From Gemmatimonadaceae bacterium (GTDB lineage Bacteria > Gemmatimonadota > Gemmatimonadetes > Gemmatimonadales > Gemmatimonadaceae), in the NCBI GenBank assembly GCA_016720905.1, contig JADKJT010000009.1:62001-126000 (forward strand): a stretch of 64,000 nucleotides of DNA, given 5' to 3'. The notes under the pieces were generated by a model. The model did no database searches. It was given only the letters and a program-made list of their open reading frames with translations, and was not told the DNA's origin. The position numbers and the translations under genes were made by a program. Below, one piece after another: positions 25,081 to 33,664 of this stretch. Positions within the stretch are counted from its first letter, which is position 1; every line of letters starts with the position of its first letter.

Positions 25081-27237
25081 ATGCGCATTGTCTCAGGTTG
25101 TCAGGTCGCTGGCCGGTTGCGCGGTGCGCTGGCACTCGCGCTCACCTTGGCACTCAACGGTTGCAGCGGCGGTGATGCGCCGGCACCCACGCCGCCGACG
25201 CCGGTACCTAATACACTGACCGTGTCGCTCGGTGTGCTCTCTGTGACCGTTGGTCAGGGCACTACTGCGAGCGCCAGTGGTCAAGACCAGAACGGTGCGG
25301 GCATAGCGACCGGATCGATTGTCTGGAGTTCAAGCGCCTCAGCAGTCGCCACGGTCGATGCGGGGGGCGTAGTCACCGGCCTCACGCCAGGGCAGGCCCA
25401 GATCATCGCCAGTGCAGGCAGTCGTCAGGGTCAGGCCACGATCACGGTACAGCAGGCACCCGTCGCGACGGTTGTCGTCTCACCAGCCACAGCCACGCTC
25501 GAAATCGGCGAAACACGCCAGCTGGTTGCCTCCACGTTGAACGCTGCGGGGGCGCTCCTCAGTGGCCGCACCATTGTCTGGACATCGAGCGACTCGGCGA
25601 AGGTGCGTGTTTCGGCCGCGGGTCTGGCCACTGCGGTGGCGCCGGGTACCGTCAACCTATCCGCCAGCAGTGAAGGGAAGAGCGGATCAACCGCTATCGC
25701 TGCCACCGCCATCCGGGTTGCGTCGCTCACGATTGCGGCACTGGTGGCTCCGATTGCACCTGGACAGACGGCCCAGTTGCGCGCCGTGGCCACGGACAGT
25801 GCTGGCAATACTCTCACGGGACGCGCAATATCGTGGCGATCCCAGTATACAACGATTGCGTCGGTGTCAGACACCGGTCTCGTCACTGCTGTGAGCGGCG
25901 GCGAGTCGACCATCACGGCCAGCGCGTTCAGCAAGGTCGGCAGCGCCATGGTCACGGTGTCCCGCACGAATGCCACGCAATGGACGGAAGTCGCACGCCT
26001 GCAAGGTACGGCGAATCTGAGCAATGGAGTGTCGGCAGTGTTGCGGTACGCCGATGGATCGTCGCTGGCCGTCTTCTCGGGTCCAACGTGGGACGCGCCA
26101 CGAAATCAGTTTTCCTGCATGCCGATCGGATATGCGGCGGTGCGCATTGCCAGTGGTCCGGTATTGTCGACGGTGACCATTGTTGGTACCGCTGACGTCC
26201 TGCATCACAATGTGGCCACCGTGGGGGATTTCGACGGTGACGGGCAACCGGACCTCTTCTTCGGCAACATGGGGTGCGACCGCACTCCGTACCCTGGTGA
26301 GCGGAACTCCGTACTCTTCGCGCGCGGCGGAGGATTGCTGGACGCCAGCGCCGCCTTGCCGCCCATCAACGCATCGACCCATTCGACCGACGCGGCCGAT
26401 GTGCGCGGCATCGGCGTATCGGATATCATGGTCACGATTGCCGGCAACTTTGGCTGCAACCAATCCCTTCCAACGTACGTCACCAATCCGCGACCTTCGT
26501 TTACCCTCGGTTGTCCCCTCACCGTGGGTCCCTATCTGCTGCGCAGCAATCGCGACGGCACCTTCACGTACGATGCGAACAGTCTTCCGGACTCGGTGGC
26601 GAGAGCGCCCAACCCGCCGATTCCCAGCTGGAATTGGATGTTCAACAGCACGCTGCTCGACGATGTGACCGGCGATGGGATGCCGGATCTCCTGCTGGCA
26701 ACGGCCGGCAACGCGCCGTCAGCCGGGGTGATGTACCCGAACGACGGACACGGTGGTTTCCGCACGGCGCCCGTACGGATGCCGACTGGGCTATTTGGGG
26801 CGGCGAGCACCTCGGTGGTGAAAATGCGCCAGTGGACGTTCGGCGGCCGGCACGTGGTGATCCTGTCGTCGGTCGCGGATCTCTACCAACGGAGTGGACT
26901 GCAGTTCCTCGAATATGTCGGCGGTGCGTTTCGGGACATCACATCGGAACTGATGCCAACCTACGGCAATAGCTTCTATGTCCAGGACTTTCATGTGGCG
27001 GATCTCGACCTCGACGGATGCCCAGACCTCGTGCTCGACGAAGCCAACCCCGGCCCGAACGACATCACCGTCTGGGTGTGCCGAAACGGTAAGTTCGTAC
27101 CCGCCCCGCAGCCGGCCGCGCGCATGGGATTGCACCCGGTCTGGATTGATGGTCGCCCGATGTTGCTGAGCATGCAGGCGCCGCTGGGGGGTGTGACGCC
27201 GGTGGCGACGACGGTTCGACTGTACGACTTGCGATGA
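25081..27237 (+). CDS. Surface lipoprotein with BIG2-like Ig domains and FG-GAP/VCBS repeats
   Basis: 718 residues with a lipoprotein signal (ALALALTLALNGC, C28). After a Pro/Thr linker come three bacterial Ig-like domains at about 47-125, 127-210 and 212-292 ('IVWSSSASAVATVDAGGVVTGLTPG', 'IVWTSSDSAKVRVSAAGLAT', 'ISWRSQYTTIASVSDTGLVT'). The rest carries calcium-loop repeats of the FG-GAP/VCBS type: 'DFDGDGQPDLFF', 'DVTGDGMPDLLLA' and 'DLDLDGCPDLVLDE'. No catalytic residues are seen. It is probably a cell-surface adhesion or binding protein. It starts just after the araB fragment and has no clear ribosome site. Confidence 0.85.
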   Translation: MRIVSGCQVAGRLRGALALALTLALNGCSGGDAPAPTPPTPVPNTLTVSLGVLSVTVGQGTTASASGQDQNGAGIATGSIVWSSSASAVATVDAGGVVTGLTPGQAQIIASAGSRQGQATITVQQAPVATVVVSPATATLEIGETRQLVASTLNAAGALLSGRTIVWTSSDSAKVRVSAAGLATAVAPGTVNLSASSEGKSGSTAIAATAIRVASLTIAALVAPIAPGQTAQLRAVATDSAGNTLTGRAISWRSQYTTIASVSDTGLVTAVSGGESTITASAFSKVGSAMVTVSRTNATQWTEVARLQGTANLSNGVSAVLRYADGSSLAVFSGPTWDAPRNQFSCMPIGYAAVRIASGPVLSTVTIVGTADVLHHNVATVGDFDGDGQPDLFFGNMGCDRTPYPGERNSVLFARGGGLLDASAALPPINASTHSTDAADVRGIGVSDIMVTIAGNFGCNQSLPTYVTNPRPSFTLGCPLTVGPYLLRSNRDGTFTYDANSLPDSVARAPNPPIPSWNWMFNSTLLDDVTGDGMPDLLLATAGNAPSAGVMYPNDGHGGFRTAPVRMPTGLFGAASTSVVKMRQWTFGGRHVVILSSVADLYQRSGLQFLEYVGGAFRDITSELMPTYGNSFYVQDFHVADLDLDGCPDLVLDEANPGPNDITVWVCRNGKFVPAPQPAARMGLHPVWIDGRPMLLSMQAPLGGVTPVATTVRLYDLR

Positions 27238-27318
27238 TTCGTTGCGTCACTCTGGAGCAGGGTGGGGTGTTTGGGGAAATGGGTTTAACAAATGGATTAA
27301 CCAAGCGGCAAATACCAT

Positions 27319-27462
27319 ATGAAAACCACCGTGACACTCGACAATGCGGGCCAAGTTGTCATACCGAAGTTCGGCGAGCGAAATTCCCACAGTGCAAGAC
27401 CGAAAGCGACGTTGACGGGCCGCAGCCACTCGGACCGACGATGCAGGCACGGGTGTTCGTGA
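27319..27462 (+). pseudogene. Truncated AbrB/SpoVT-type antitoxin remnant
   Basis: A 47-codon frame starts MKTTVTLDNAGQVVIPK, an almost textbook N-terminus of AbrB-fold (VapB-like) antitoxins. After 'IPK' the expected 'LRDELRL'-type continuation is absent and the sequence turns arbitrary before a stop. No toxin gene follows. It lies in the 322-bp gap 27238-27559, which otherwise holds nothing recognisable. Confidence 0.45.
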
Positions 27463-27559
27463 ACAATCACTGACACATCGGTCAGCGCCTCAACCGTGCC
27501 ACCGTCACCAACGAACGTATGGCCAACGCCGGCGCAGCCGAAATGCCGTGCCGTCGCAC

Positions 27560-28558
27560 TCACCGTTTGCGCGGCTCGGCCGCGCGGTCGCTGGCCATGA
27601 CGAACGATGAGTCCCACACCGCGCTCTCGGATACGGCTTGGTCCAGCAAACCTTCCGCGCGCGCCCATGACTGAAATGTCGCAATACTGCCCCAGTTCGG
27701 ACGCGCATCGGACTGAAATGCTGGCCAACAGGCGTCGCCGGTGGCTTGGGGTGTTTCTCCTGTTGCCTGCGCGATAATCGTCACGTTCCGCGCCGTCTTG
27801 CCCAGGGCGTACTGCGCCAGGCCGCGTCGATAGGCGCGCAGAAAGCGGACGCCGAGATCCGGCTCGCGCGACAGGAATCGCTCGCCGAAGGCAATAACGC
27901 CCCACTGGAAATCGGGAGACGACTCCTGAGCGGTCACCCACCGCTGGCCGGCTCCGGCAACCCGCGAGAGCGTTGGCTCCGAAGCCGCGATCGCATCCAC
28001 GGCCCCCGACTGCAACGAACTCACCATCACGGGAGCCGGCAGACGGAGCGTTTCGATGTCCTCCAGCTGCACGCCACGCTGCGCCAACATGCGACTCACC
28101 AGGAAGCGAGTGTATCCGTCCTGACTCGTTCGCATTCGCTTGATCGCCGGTACACCGACCGTGTCGATGCCGCGACGCAGGATGATGCCGAAGTATGGGC
28201 ATCCGTCGCGCGCGAGGTAGCCCATGCCCGCAACAATGCGTATTCTCGCGCCTTGCGACACGGCTGAGAGGAATCCGGCTGACAACGGTCCTGGCCGCAC
28301 GTCGAGGTCGCCGGTGATCAGCGCGACGAGCGACTCCTCCGAATGCAGCGCCGAGACGAACTCAATCTCGAGTCCCTCGTTGCGGAAATAGCCCTCGGAC
28401 TGCGCAATGATGAGCGGTCCCCAGCTGACATACGGTGAGAACGCCACGCGGACCTTGTGCGGGGGGGCACCAGGAGGAGCATCGCCGCGGGTGCTGCACG
28501 CACTCACGACCACCATCAACAGCACCCAGGCGAGGCGTGGGCGCGGCATTGGCCTCAC
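27560..28558 (-). CDS. NMT1/SsuA-like solute-binding lipoprotein
   Basis: 332 residues from GTG 28558, which overlaps the upstream gene's TGA (GTGA). Lipoprotein signal 'AWVLLMVVVSAC' (C21). The mature part follows the ABC-importer binding proteins of the thiamine-precursor/taurine/nitrate type: 'KVRVAFSPYVSWGPLIIAQSEGYFRNEGLEIEFV', 'VALITGDLDVRPGPLSAGFL', 'LQSGAVDAIAASEPTLSRV'. No permease or ATPase gene is adjacent. Its tight coupling to an adenylate-forming enzyme suggests that it delivers, or senses, a small acid or precursor, but this is inference. Confidence 0.8.
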   Translation of the reverse strand: MRPMPRPRLAWVLLMVVVSACSTRGDAPPGAPPHKVRVAFSPYVSWGPLIIAQSEGYFRNEGLEIEFVSALHSEESLVALITGDLDVRPGPLSAGFLSAVSQGARIRIVAGMGYLARDGCPYFGIILRRGIDTVGVPAIKRMRTSQDGYTRFLVSRMLAQRGVQLEDIETLRLPAPVMVSSLQSGAVDAIAASEPTLSRVAGAGQRWVTAQESSPDFQWGVIAFGERFLSREPDLGVRFLRAYRRGLAQYALGKTARNVTIIAQATGETPQATGDACWPAFQSDARPNWGSIATFQSWARAEGLLDQAVSESAVWDSSFVMASDRAAEPRKR

Positions 28559-30216
28559 GATACCCTCACGCCGACGACCAGTGGCATCAGCTTCCCACGC
28601 GCAGTCATCACGGGAACCTCTCGGCGGATGCGAAGCGTACCGGCTTGTCGCCAGCTGTGCAGCGCAAGCGCGCCCGCGACGCCGGTCCGCTCGAGGGCAT
28701 GGAGCACGAACTCGACGATGGCCGTGTCGTCGCCGAGGGCGATCGTCGGGGCGACGCGCAAGGTGAGTCTTGTAAATCCGTGCTCGTCCTCTTCCTCGAC
28801 GAATTGGTAGTCGAACGAAGTGCCGCCGAATCGCGCGGGAAGATGCTCATCGAGAATACGCTCCACATTGCTCCCCACCAACGTCACTCCTTCACCCGTG
28901 AGCTTGCGGAAACTGCGGATGTCGCGGATGTGCTCTGGAAATCCCAGTGTCTCCCACAGGCATCCGCAGGGCCGTGTGTCCACGGTGCCGTAGTCATCCG
29001 ACTCGACATTCAACAGCAGTTTCGGTGCCGACGGCAATAGACTCGTGAAGCAGAATGCCGGTACATCGAGGTCAAAACCGGGTACCGGTCTTGAGGCCTG
29101 GATCATTGCCAGTTGATCGCGCATGAAGTGTTGGTCGTTGGGGCTCTCGGAATGCAGACAGGACGACCCGACCGATCCCGCCTCAGTGAAAGCGTAACTC
29201 GAATGAAAGGTCGCTCCTGATCGAACAATCTGCGCGACTTTCGAAGGCGTCGGCGGTTCGCCACCTCCACGCAACACGGCACCCGTGAGGTCGATACCAG
29301 CCTCTGTTGCCGCAATGGCAATGCGGAGAATGCGACTGACCGACGAGTGAATCGTACACGCCCCGACCCGCAGCACCTGCTCACGAGCCCAATGCGCCAG
29401 CACGATGGCCTGATCGAAGGGGACATTTCGCGGCCACGCGACTTTCGCTCCGGCCAGTCGGGCCACCGTGAGCGCCGCATGCGTAGCCAGTCGGTACCGT
29501 CGTGGAACCGTACGCGCGTTCAGTGCGCGAGCCGTGAACCAGTCCAGCGCGGGCTCCCCCGCGGCCGCCTGCAGAAGCACCGCCTTCAGGCCTCCACCTG
29601 GGGGAAGGTCCGACCAACTCGCTGCGGGAATGCCCGAAATGCCCTGGACATGTCGCACCATGATGCGACTGGGGAGCGACGCCTCAAGATGTTCGAGATC
29701 GAGAAACACCCGCCGTCCTTCCCCGGTGCTCCCGCCCGTAGTCGTAGCGTAGTAGCGACGCGACGTTACGTTGTCGAAGTCGGACGGCACGGCGTGGATG
29801 GTCAGGCTGCCGCGCACGATCGGTTCGAGTCCCTTGAACTCTTCGAAGCGGACATAGACGCCGTCACGACGCAATCGCGTCAGTGTGCCGTCCAGTCCGT
29901 CGCTGGCCACCTGTGCGCGAAGGTCACCCAGCGTGCATCCTGCCATCGCGAGCAGCGCGCGATAGGGGCTACGGGGATTGCCGTAGGCACCACGCTCCAT
30001 CACCGCCAGAAAATTGCGCTCGCGATAGCGCAGTCGCTCCTGAACGATGGCCAAGGCCTGCTGCACCGGCATCTGTAAGCGAACCAGTTGCGGTACGCCG
30101 CCCAGAAAACCGGCGAAGGCGCGGAGTTCCGACGCGATATCAGCGCGGCCTACGGCCACGGGCACTCCCAGATGATCATCCTGCCGAATATGGAGTGGAT
30201 GAGCGTCGCGCACCAC
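28555..30216 (-). CDS. Adenylate-forming enzyme, distant PaaK/phenylacetate-CoA ligase type
   Basis: 553 residues from GTG 30216. The nucleotide loop is 'TTTGGSTGEGRRVFLDLEHLE' (about residue 157), followed by 'RGGGEPPTPSKVAQI' and the adenylate motif 'YAFTEAGSVGSSC' (about 343). A C-terminal domain has 'FRKLTGEGVTLVGSNVERILDE' and 'FVEEEDEHGFTRLTLRVAP', as in PaaK-like ligases. The N-terminal 110 residues are unlike standard PaaK. The family activates carboxylic acids with ATP, usually to CoA thioesters. The substrate is unknown. It sits between araD (39-bp gap) and the binding lipoprotein (4-bp overlap), an unusual place for such an enzyme. Confidence 0.75.
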   Translation of the reverse strand: MVRDAHPLHIRQDDHLGVPVAVGRADIASELRAFAGFLGGVPQLVRLQMPVQQALAIVQERLRYRERNFLAVMERGAYGNPRSPYRALLAMAGCTLGDLRAQVASDGLDGTLTRLRRDGVYVRFEEFKGLEPIVRGSLTIHAVPSDFDNVTSRRYYATTTGGSTGEGRRVFLDLEHLEASLPSRIMVRHVQGISGIPAASWSDLPPGGGLKAVLLQAAAGEPALDWFTARALNARTVPRRYRLATHAALTVARLAGAKVAWPRNVPFDQAIVLAHWAREQVLRVGACTIHSSVSRILRIAIAATEAGIDLTGAVLRGGGEPPTPSKVAQIVRSGATFHSSYAFTEAGSVGSSCLHSESPNDQHFMRDQLAMIQASRPVPGFDLDVPAFCFTSLLPSAPKLLLNVESDDYGTVDTRPCGCLWETLGFPEHIRDIRSFRKLTGEGVTLVGSNVERILDEHLPARFGGTSFDYQFVEEEDEHGFTRLTLRVAPTIALGDDTAIVEFVLHALERTGVAGALALHSWRQAGTLRIRREVPVMTARGKLMPLVVGVRVS

Positions 30217-30255
30217 CCAGAACGTGCGGCAGAACCAGAGCGAACGCGAGCCGCT

Positions 30256-30987
30256 TCAGGACCGCTGCCCGTAGTACGCGTCCGCACCATGCTTGCGCAG
30301 AAAATGCTTGTCCAGCAACACCCGCGGTATCGCCAGCGCATTCGGCGCGATCTGCAGGGTGTGATACGCCATGGTGGCGACCTCCTCCAGATACGATGCG
30401 TGCTCCACCGCGCGCTCAACCGACGCCCCCCAGCAGAAACTGGCGTGATTGGCCACCAGCACCGCCGGCATTGTACTCGCGTCCAACAACTTGAATCGTC
30501 GCACAATCGCCAGACCGGTGTTCACCTCGTAGTCTGCCGCAATGGCCGCGGCCGACAACGGTTTGGTCACCGGGATGGCACCATGGAAATAGTCCGCGTG
30601 CGTGGTGCCCAGACACGGAATCTCCCGCCGTGCCTGCGCAAATGCCGTCGCGAACATGGAATGCGTGTGCACCACGCCCCCCACCAGCGGGAACGCCCGG
30701 TAAAGCGCGGCGTGCGTGGGCAGGTCAGACGAAGGACGCAGGGCGCCGTCAACCACGTTCCCCTGCAGATCGGTCACCACCAATTGGGCCGGCGTCAACG
30801 CATCATACGCTACGCCGCTGGGCTTGATGACAATCAGTCCCAACTCGCGATCCACGCCGCTGGCATTGCCAAAGGTGAATCGCGCGAGGCCGCGACGAAA
30901 CAGCTCGATGTTGGCCTCACACACCGCCTCGCGCAGCGCGCGCGAAACTTGCAGCGCCCGTTTGCGCAACCCACGCGCCGCACTCAT
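30256..30987 (-). CDS. araD: L-ribulose-5-phosphate 4-epimerase
   Basis: 243 residues from ATG 30987, overlapping the stop of the upstream gene (ATGA). Class II aldolase-fold epimerase: 'NIELFRRGLARFTFGNASGVDRE' near the N-terminus, 'IVIKPSGVAYDALTPAQLVVTDL', the metal pair in 'GGVVHTHSMFATAFAQ', and 'GTTHADYFHGAIPVTKPL' followed by a late His in 'LVANHASFCWG'. It converts L-ribulose 5-phosphate to D-xylulose 5-phosphate. It completes the arabinose route begun by the isomerase and araB 9 kb to the left, from which it is separated by unrelated genes. Confidence 0.92.
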   Translation of the reverse strand: MSAARGLRKRALQVSRALREAVCEANIELFRRGLARFTFGNASGVDRELGLIVIKPSGVAYDALTPAQLVVTDLQGNVVDGALRPSSDLPTHAALYRAFPLVGGVVHTHSMFATAFAQARREIPCLGTTHADYFHGAIPVTKPLSAAAIAADYEVNTGLAIVRRFKLLDASTMPAVLVANHASFCWGASVERAVEHASYLEEVATMAYHTLQIAPNALAIPRVLLDKHFLRKHGADAYYGQRS

Positions 30988-32808
30988 GCGATCCCGGCCC
31001 GCGTCTTGGCCTCGGCAATAATTGCTGCCATGGTGTCCCGGTGTTTGGTGAAGGTGTCGTCCACCACCTGCAAGGTGGGAATTGCCGTCGGCGAGAGCCC
31101 CAGCGTTTCCGTGCGAAAGCGGCCAAAGCCGGCTTCGTGCACGCCACTGCTCCCGCGTCCCGGCGCCGGTGCACTCAGGTGCTGGAAGAACCGCGCATAC
31201 TTGCGCCACCGCCCGCCGCCGCCGGCGTGATACATGGGGATGAATTCATACAGCGCGTCGTACGGCATCTCGCCAACGCCCACTACTTTCGGATACTTGG
31301 CGCGCAGATTCCGCACCAGTTGCCGGGTGCCTTCGTGCATGTCGCCGTTGGTGCTGTTCACGTGCCCACCCACAATATCCAGAAAGTATGCGTCCACATC
31401 AAACCGTTCGATCATCTCGGCGATGCGCCCCTCCATGTGATGACGCCACGTGTCGTCGCCAAGATTCATGTAGGTGAGCCACCCATCCTGATGCCGGTCG
31501 TTGTTCCAGTCCACCCAGTTCAGGTTGTAAATATCACCGTCAATCTTGTGCGTGGCGCCCGACGCCACCTTGGCATACACCGGCTGCTTGCGGTTGGCTG
31601 AATTCGTGCCGTACATCGGCATCATCTTGAAGCCAAGCTTCCGGGCCTCACCAATAAGTGTGCGGAATCCCTTCTCGCCACCCATGCGCTGCGGTACCAC
31701 ATAGTTGGGATAGTCCCAGTAGTATCGTCCATCCCACGACGCCAGAAACACCAGCACGCGCTCGGCGGGAATCTGTGTGGCCATCCATCGCAGAATCGCC
31801 AATTGCTGGGCGTAGTCGTTGAACATGAAGCCCGTGTAGTGCATGCCGTGCAGCGTGGTCACCATGGCGATGTCACGCATCCACGCCGGCACATCCTGGC
31901 GCGTTTCCCAACTCGGGAGATTGTACGCCTTCTCGATGTGGGTCATGTGTGGCGTCATCGCGTCTTCAAATGTCGCGGCATGACCCAATTGCCATCGTGG
32001 TACCACCACGCGCGTGTCGTTGCGCCAGGCGTCGTGCTCGTAGATGGCTTCCAGCCGAAACGCCCGTTCGCCTGCCTGATAGTAGTGGCGCTTGGGGCGC
32101 ACCTTGGCGTCCTGAGACGTGAGGTACAGGAAGTCCGCCTCGGCGGCCTGCAGAATGGACACCGCCGTCGTCATGCTTTGCGGTGTGCCCGCCCCGTGCA
32201 GGTCGCCAGCGCCAAATGTGTAGCCACCCAGCACGTCGCCGTCGCGCGTGTCGTTCAAGGCGCCGCCACCAAACGACACCTTGCCGCGTGGAATGTCGCG
32301 AATGACCGTGGTGACTGTCTTGATGGGTTTCCCCATTTCGGCCACGATATCCCAATCGATGGTGCGACCCGTGCGGGTGAACCGTACCGTCACCGTGCCG
32401 GGAGACTTCTCCTGTCCGCCCGCCCACACCAGTCCTGTGCACGTCAGCTCAAGCGCGTCGGCAGTGCCGCTGGCTCGCATGAGCGCACGATCAAGGCTGT
32501 ACGTGTTCTCCTCGGTGAAGAGCAGAAAGCTGAACCGGTGATCGCCGAAAACCACGCCGGGTTCAGGGAAGTCGAAACTGAACCTCATGAACGAGTTGCC
32601 GCGCGGCGGAATGAACACGTCGCTGGTTGAGTACAGCTCAACCACATCGCCGGGCGCGTACGCGGCGCGAATGTCGATCGGGACGGCCGTGGCCGGGGTC
32701 TCGGCTGGCGTGATGTTCGCCAGGCCGGTCACCAGGTCCAGCGGCGCCAGTGCCACCGGCAACGCCAGCGGTCTTGATCCAGTCACGTCGCGAAAACGGC
32801 TTGGTCAT
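30984..32808 (-). CDS. TAT-exported glycoside-hydrolase-like protein (TIM barrel), frameshifted near its start
   Basis: The body (from about 32745 down) is one open frame of about 590 codons. It has a strand-rich N-terminal domain and then a barrel with 'RVLVFLASWDGRYYWDYPNYV', 'GFKMMPMYGTNSANRKQ', 'YNLNWVDWNNDRHQDGWLT', 'DVDAYFLDIVGGHVNS' and 'VVGVGEMPYDALYEF'. This resembles unclassified DUF6259-like or GH36/GH13-related glycosidases, with Asp and Glu as candidate catalytic residues. A twin-arginine leader (KPFSRRDWIKTAGVAGG) lies at 32808-32750 in another frame. One base too many between 32733 and 32757 separates it from the body. Removing it gives about 607 residues. First gene of the araD operon. 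Confidence 0.75.
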
Positions 32809-32905
32809 CGGGGCAGGGAGGAAGGAACCCCAAGTATCGGCCCGAAGCGCAAGCGTGTCGAGGGCGCGCAGCGGACCAATCGCCGCGCGCACCTCAGCAT
32901 TCAAA

Positions 32906-33109
32906 TCAGGGGGCGGAGCCTTGGTCTCGCTGCATCACACGCCGCACCAACCAGATCACCAGCAGGATTGGCGCCACAATGAAGATCAGGACTTTCAGCG
33001 CGAGAATCGTGAACAGCCCAACGGCAATCAGCGCCAGCACCGGGATGCCCAGAATCGCCATCGACAGCAGGGGGCGCAGGGCCATCAGACGAAAGAACGA
33101 AGCGAGCAC
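32906..33109 (-). CDS. Small membrane protein
   Basis: 67 residues, nearly all hydrophobic: 'FRLMALRPLLSMAILGIPVLALIAVGLFTI' runs into 'LIFIVAPILLVIWLVRRVMQ', then a charged tail. Two membrane helices are predicted. No family is recognised. It lies upstream of the glycosidase-like gene on the same strand with a gap of about 97 bp, and downstream of the acetyltransferase. Confidence 0.6.
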   Translation of the reverse strand: MLASFFRLMALRPLLSMAILGIPVLALIAVGLFTILALKVLIFIVAPILLVIWLVRRVMQRDQGSAP

Positions 33110-33189
33110 GGGAGATTCCTCGGAAGGGTGACGAAGGCCCTACGGCGGGGGCAGCTGTTGGAGTTTCGCCTTCCGCTCGTCCTGTCCCA

Positions 33190-33660
33190 TCAAAGACTGA
33201 GCGTCATGTAGACATCGGCCGTTTCATATCGTACGTCCGCCGGCATTTCGGCATGCCGGAACCCCAGCGATTCATACAGGTGGATTGCCGACGTCAGCAG
33301 GGTATTGGAGGTCAGCACGACGTCCCGTGCGCCCGCCGCGCGGGCGTACTCGAGCACCGCCAGCGTGAGCCGTCGACCCACACCCCGACCCTGCGCGGCC
33401 GGTGTGACGGCTAGTTTCGCCAACTCCATCACCGACGCGGACACCGGGATGGCGGCACAGGTTCCGGTCACTTCGTTGCCATCAAGGGCAAAGAAGATCT
33501 GTCCACCCTTCGCCACGATCTGTCCCTCGGGGTCCTCCAGATACACGAGGTCGGCAGCCTCAAGCAGCGCATGGGATTCCAGCCATGCACGGTTGAGGCG
33601 CTCAAAGTCGCTCCGAAACTCGGGACGGTACGTCTGGACCGAAAGGGTCGATGCGTTCAC
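33190..33660 (-). CDS. GNAT-family N-acetyltransferase
   Basis: 156 residues from GTG 33660, only four bases after the flotillin stop, so probably co-transcribed with it. The acetyl-CoA loop is 'LAVTPAAQGRGVGRRL' (Q/R-x-x-G-x-G), followed by 'RDVVLTSNTLLTSAIHLYESLGFRH', the usual end of motif B. It transfers an acetyl group from acetyl-CoA to an unknown amine. The acceptor cannot be inferred from the context. Confidence 0.9.
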   Translation of the reverse strand: MNASTLSVQTYRPEFRSDFERLNRAWLESHALLEAADLVYLEDPEGQIVAKGGQIFFALDGNEVTGTCAAIPVSASVMELAKLAVTPAAQGRGVGRRLTLAVLEYARAAGARDVVLTSNTLLTSAIHLYESLGFRHAEMPADVRYETADVYMTLSL

Positions 33661-33664
33661 CCCT

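Noticed and set aside
27440..27560. PIN-domain toxin fragment next to the AbrB-like remnant
   Set aside because: Reading all frames gave only vague similarity and no acidic PIN residues.
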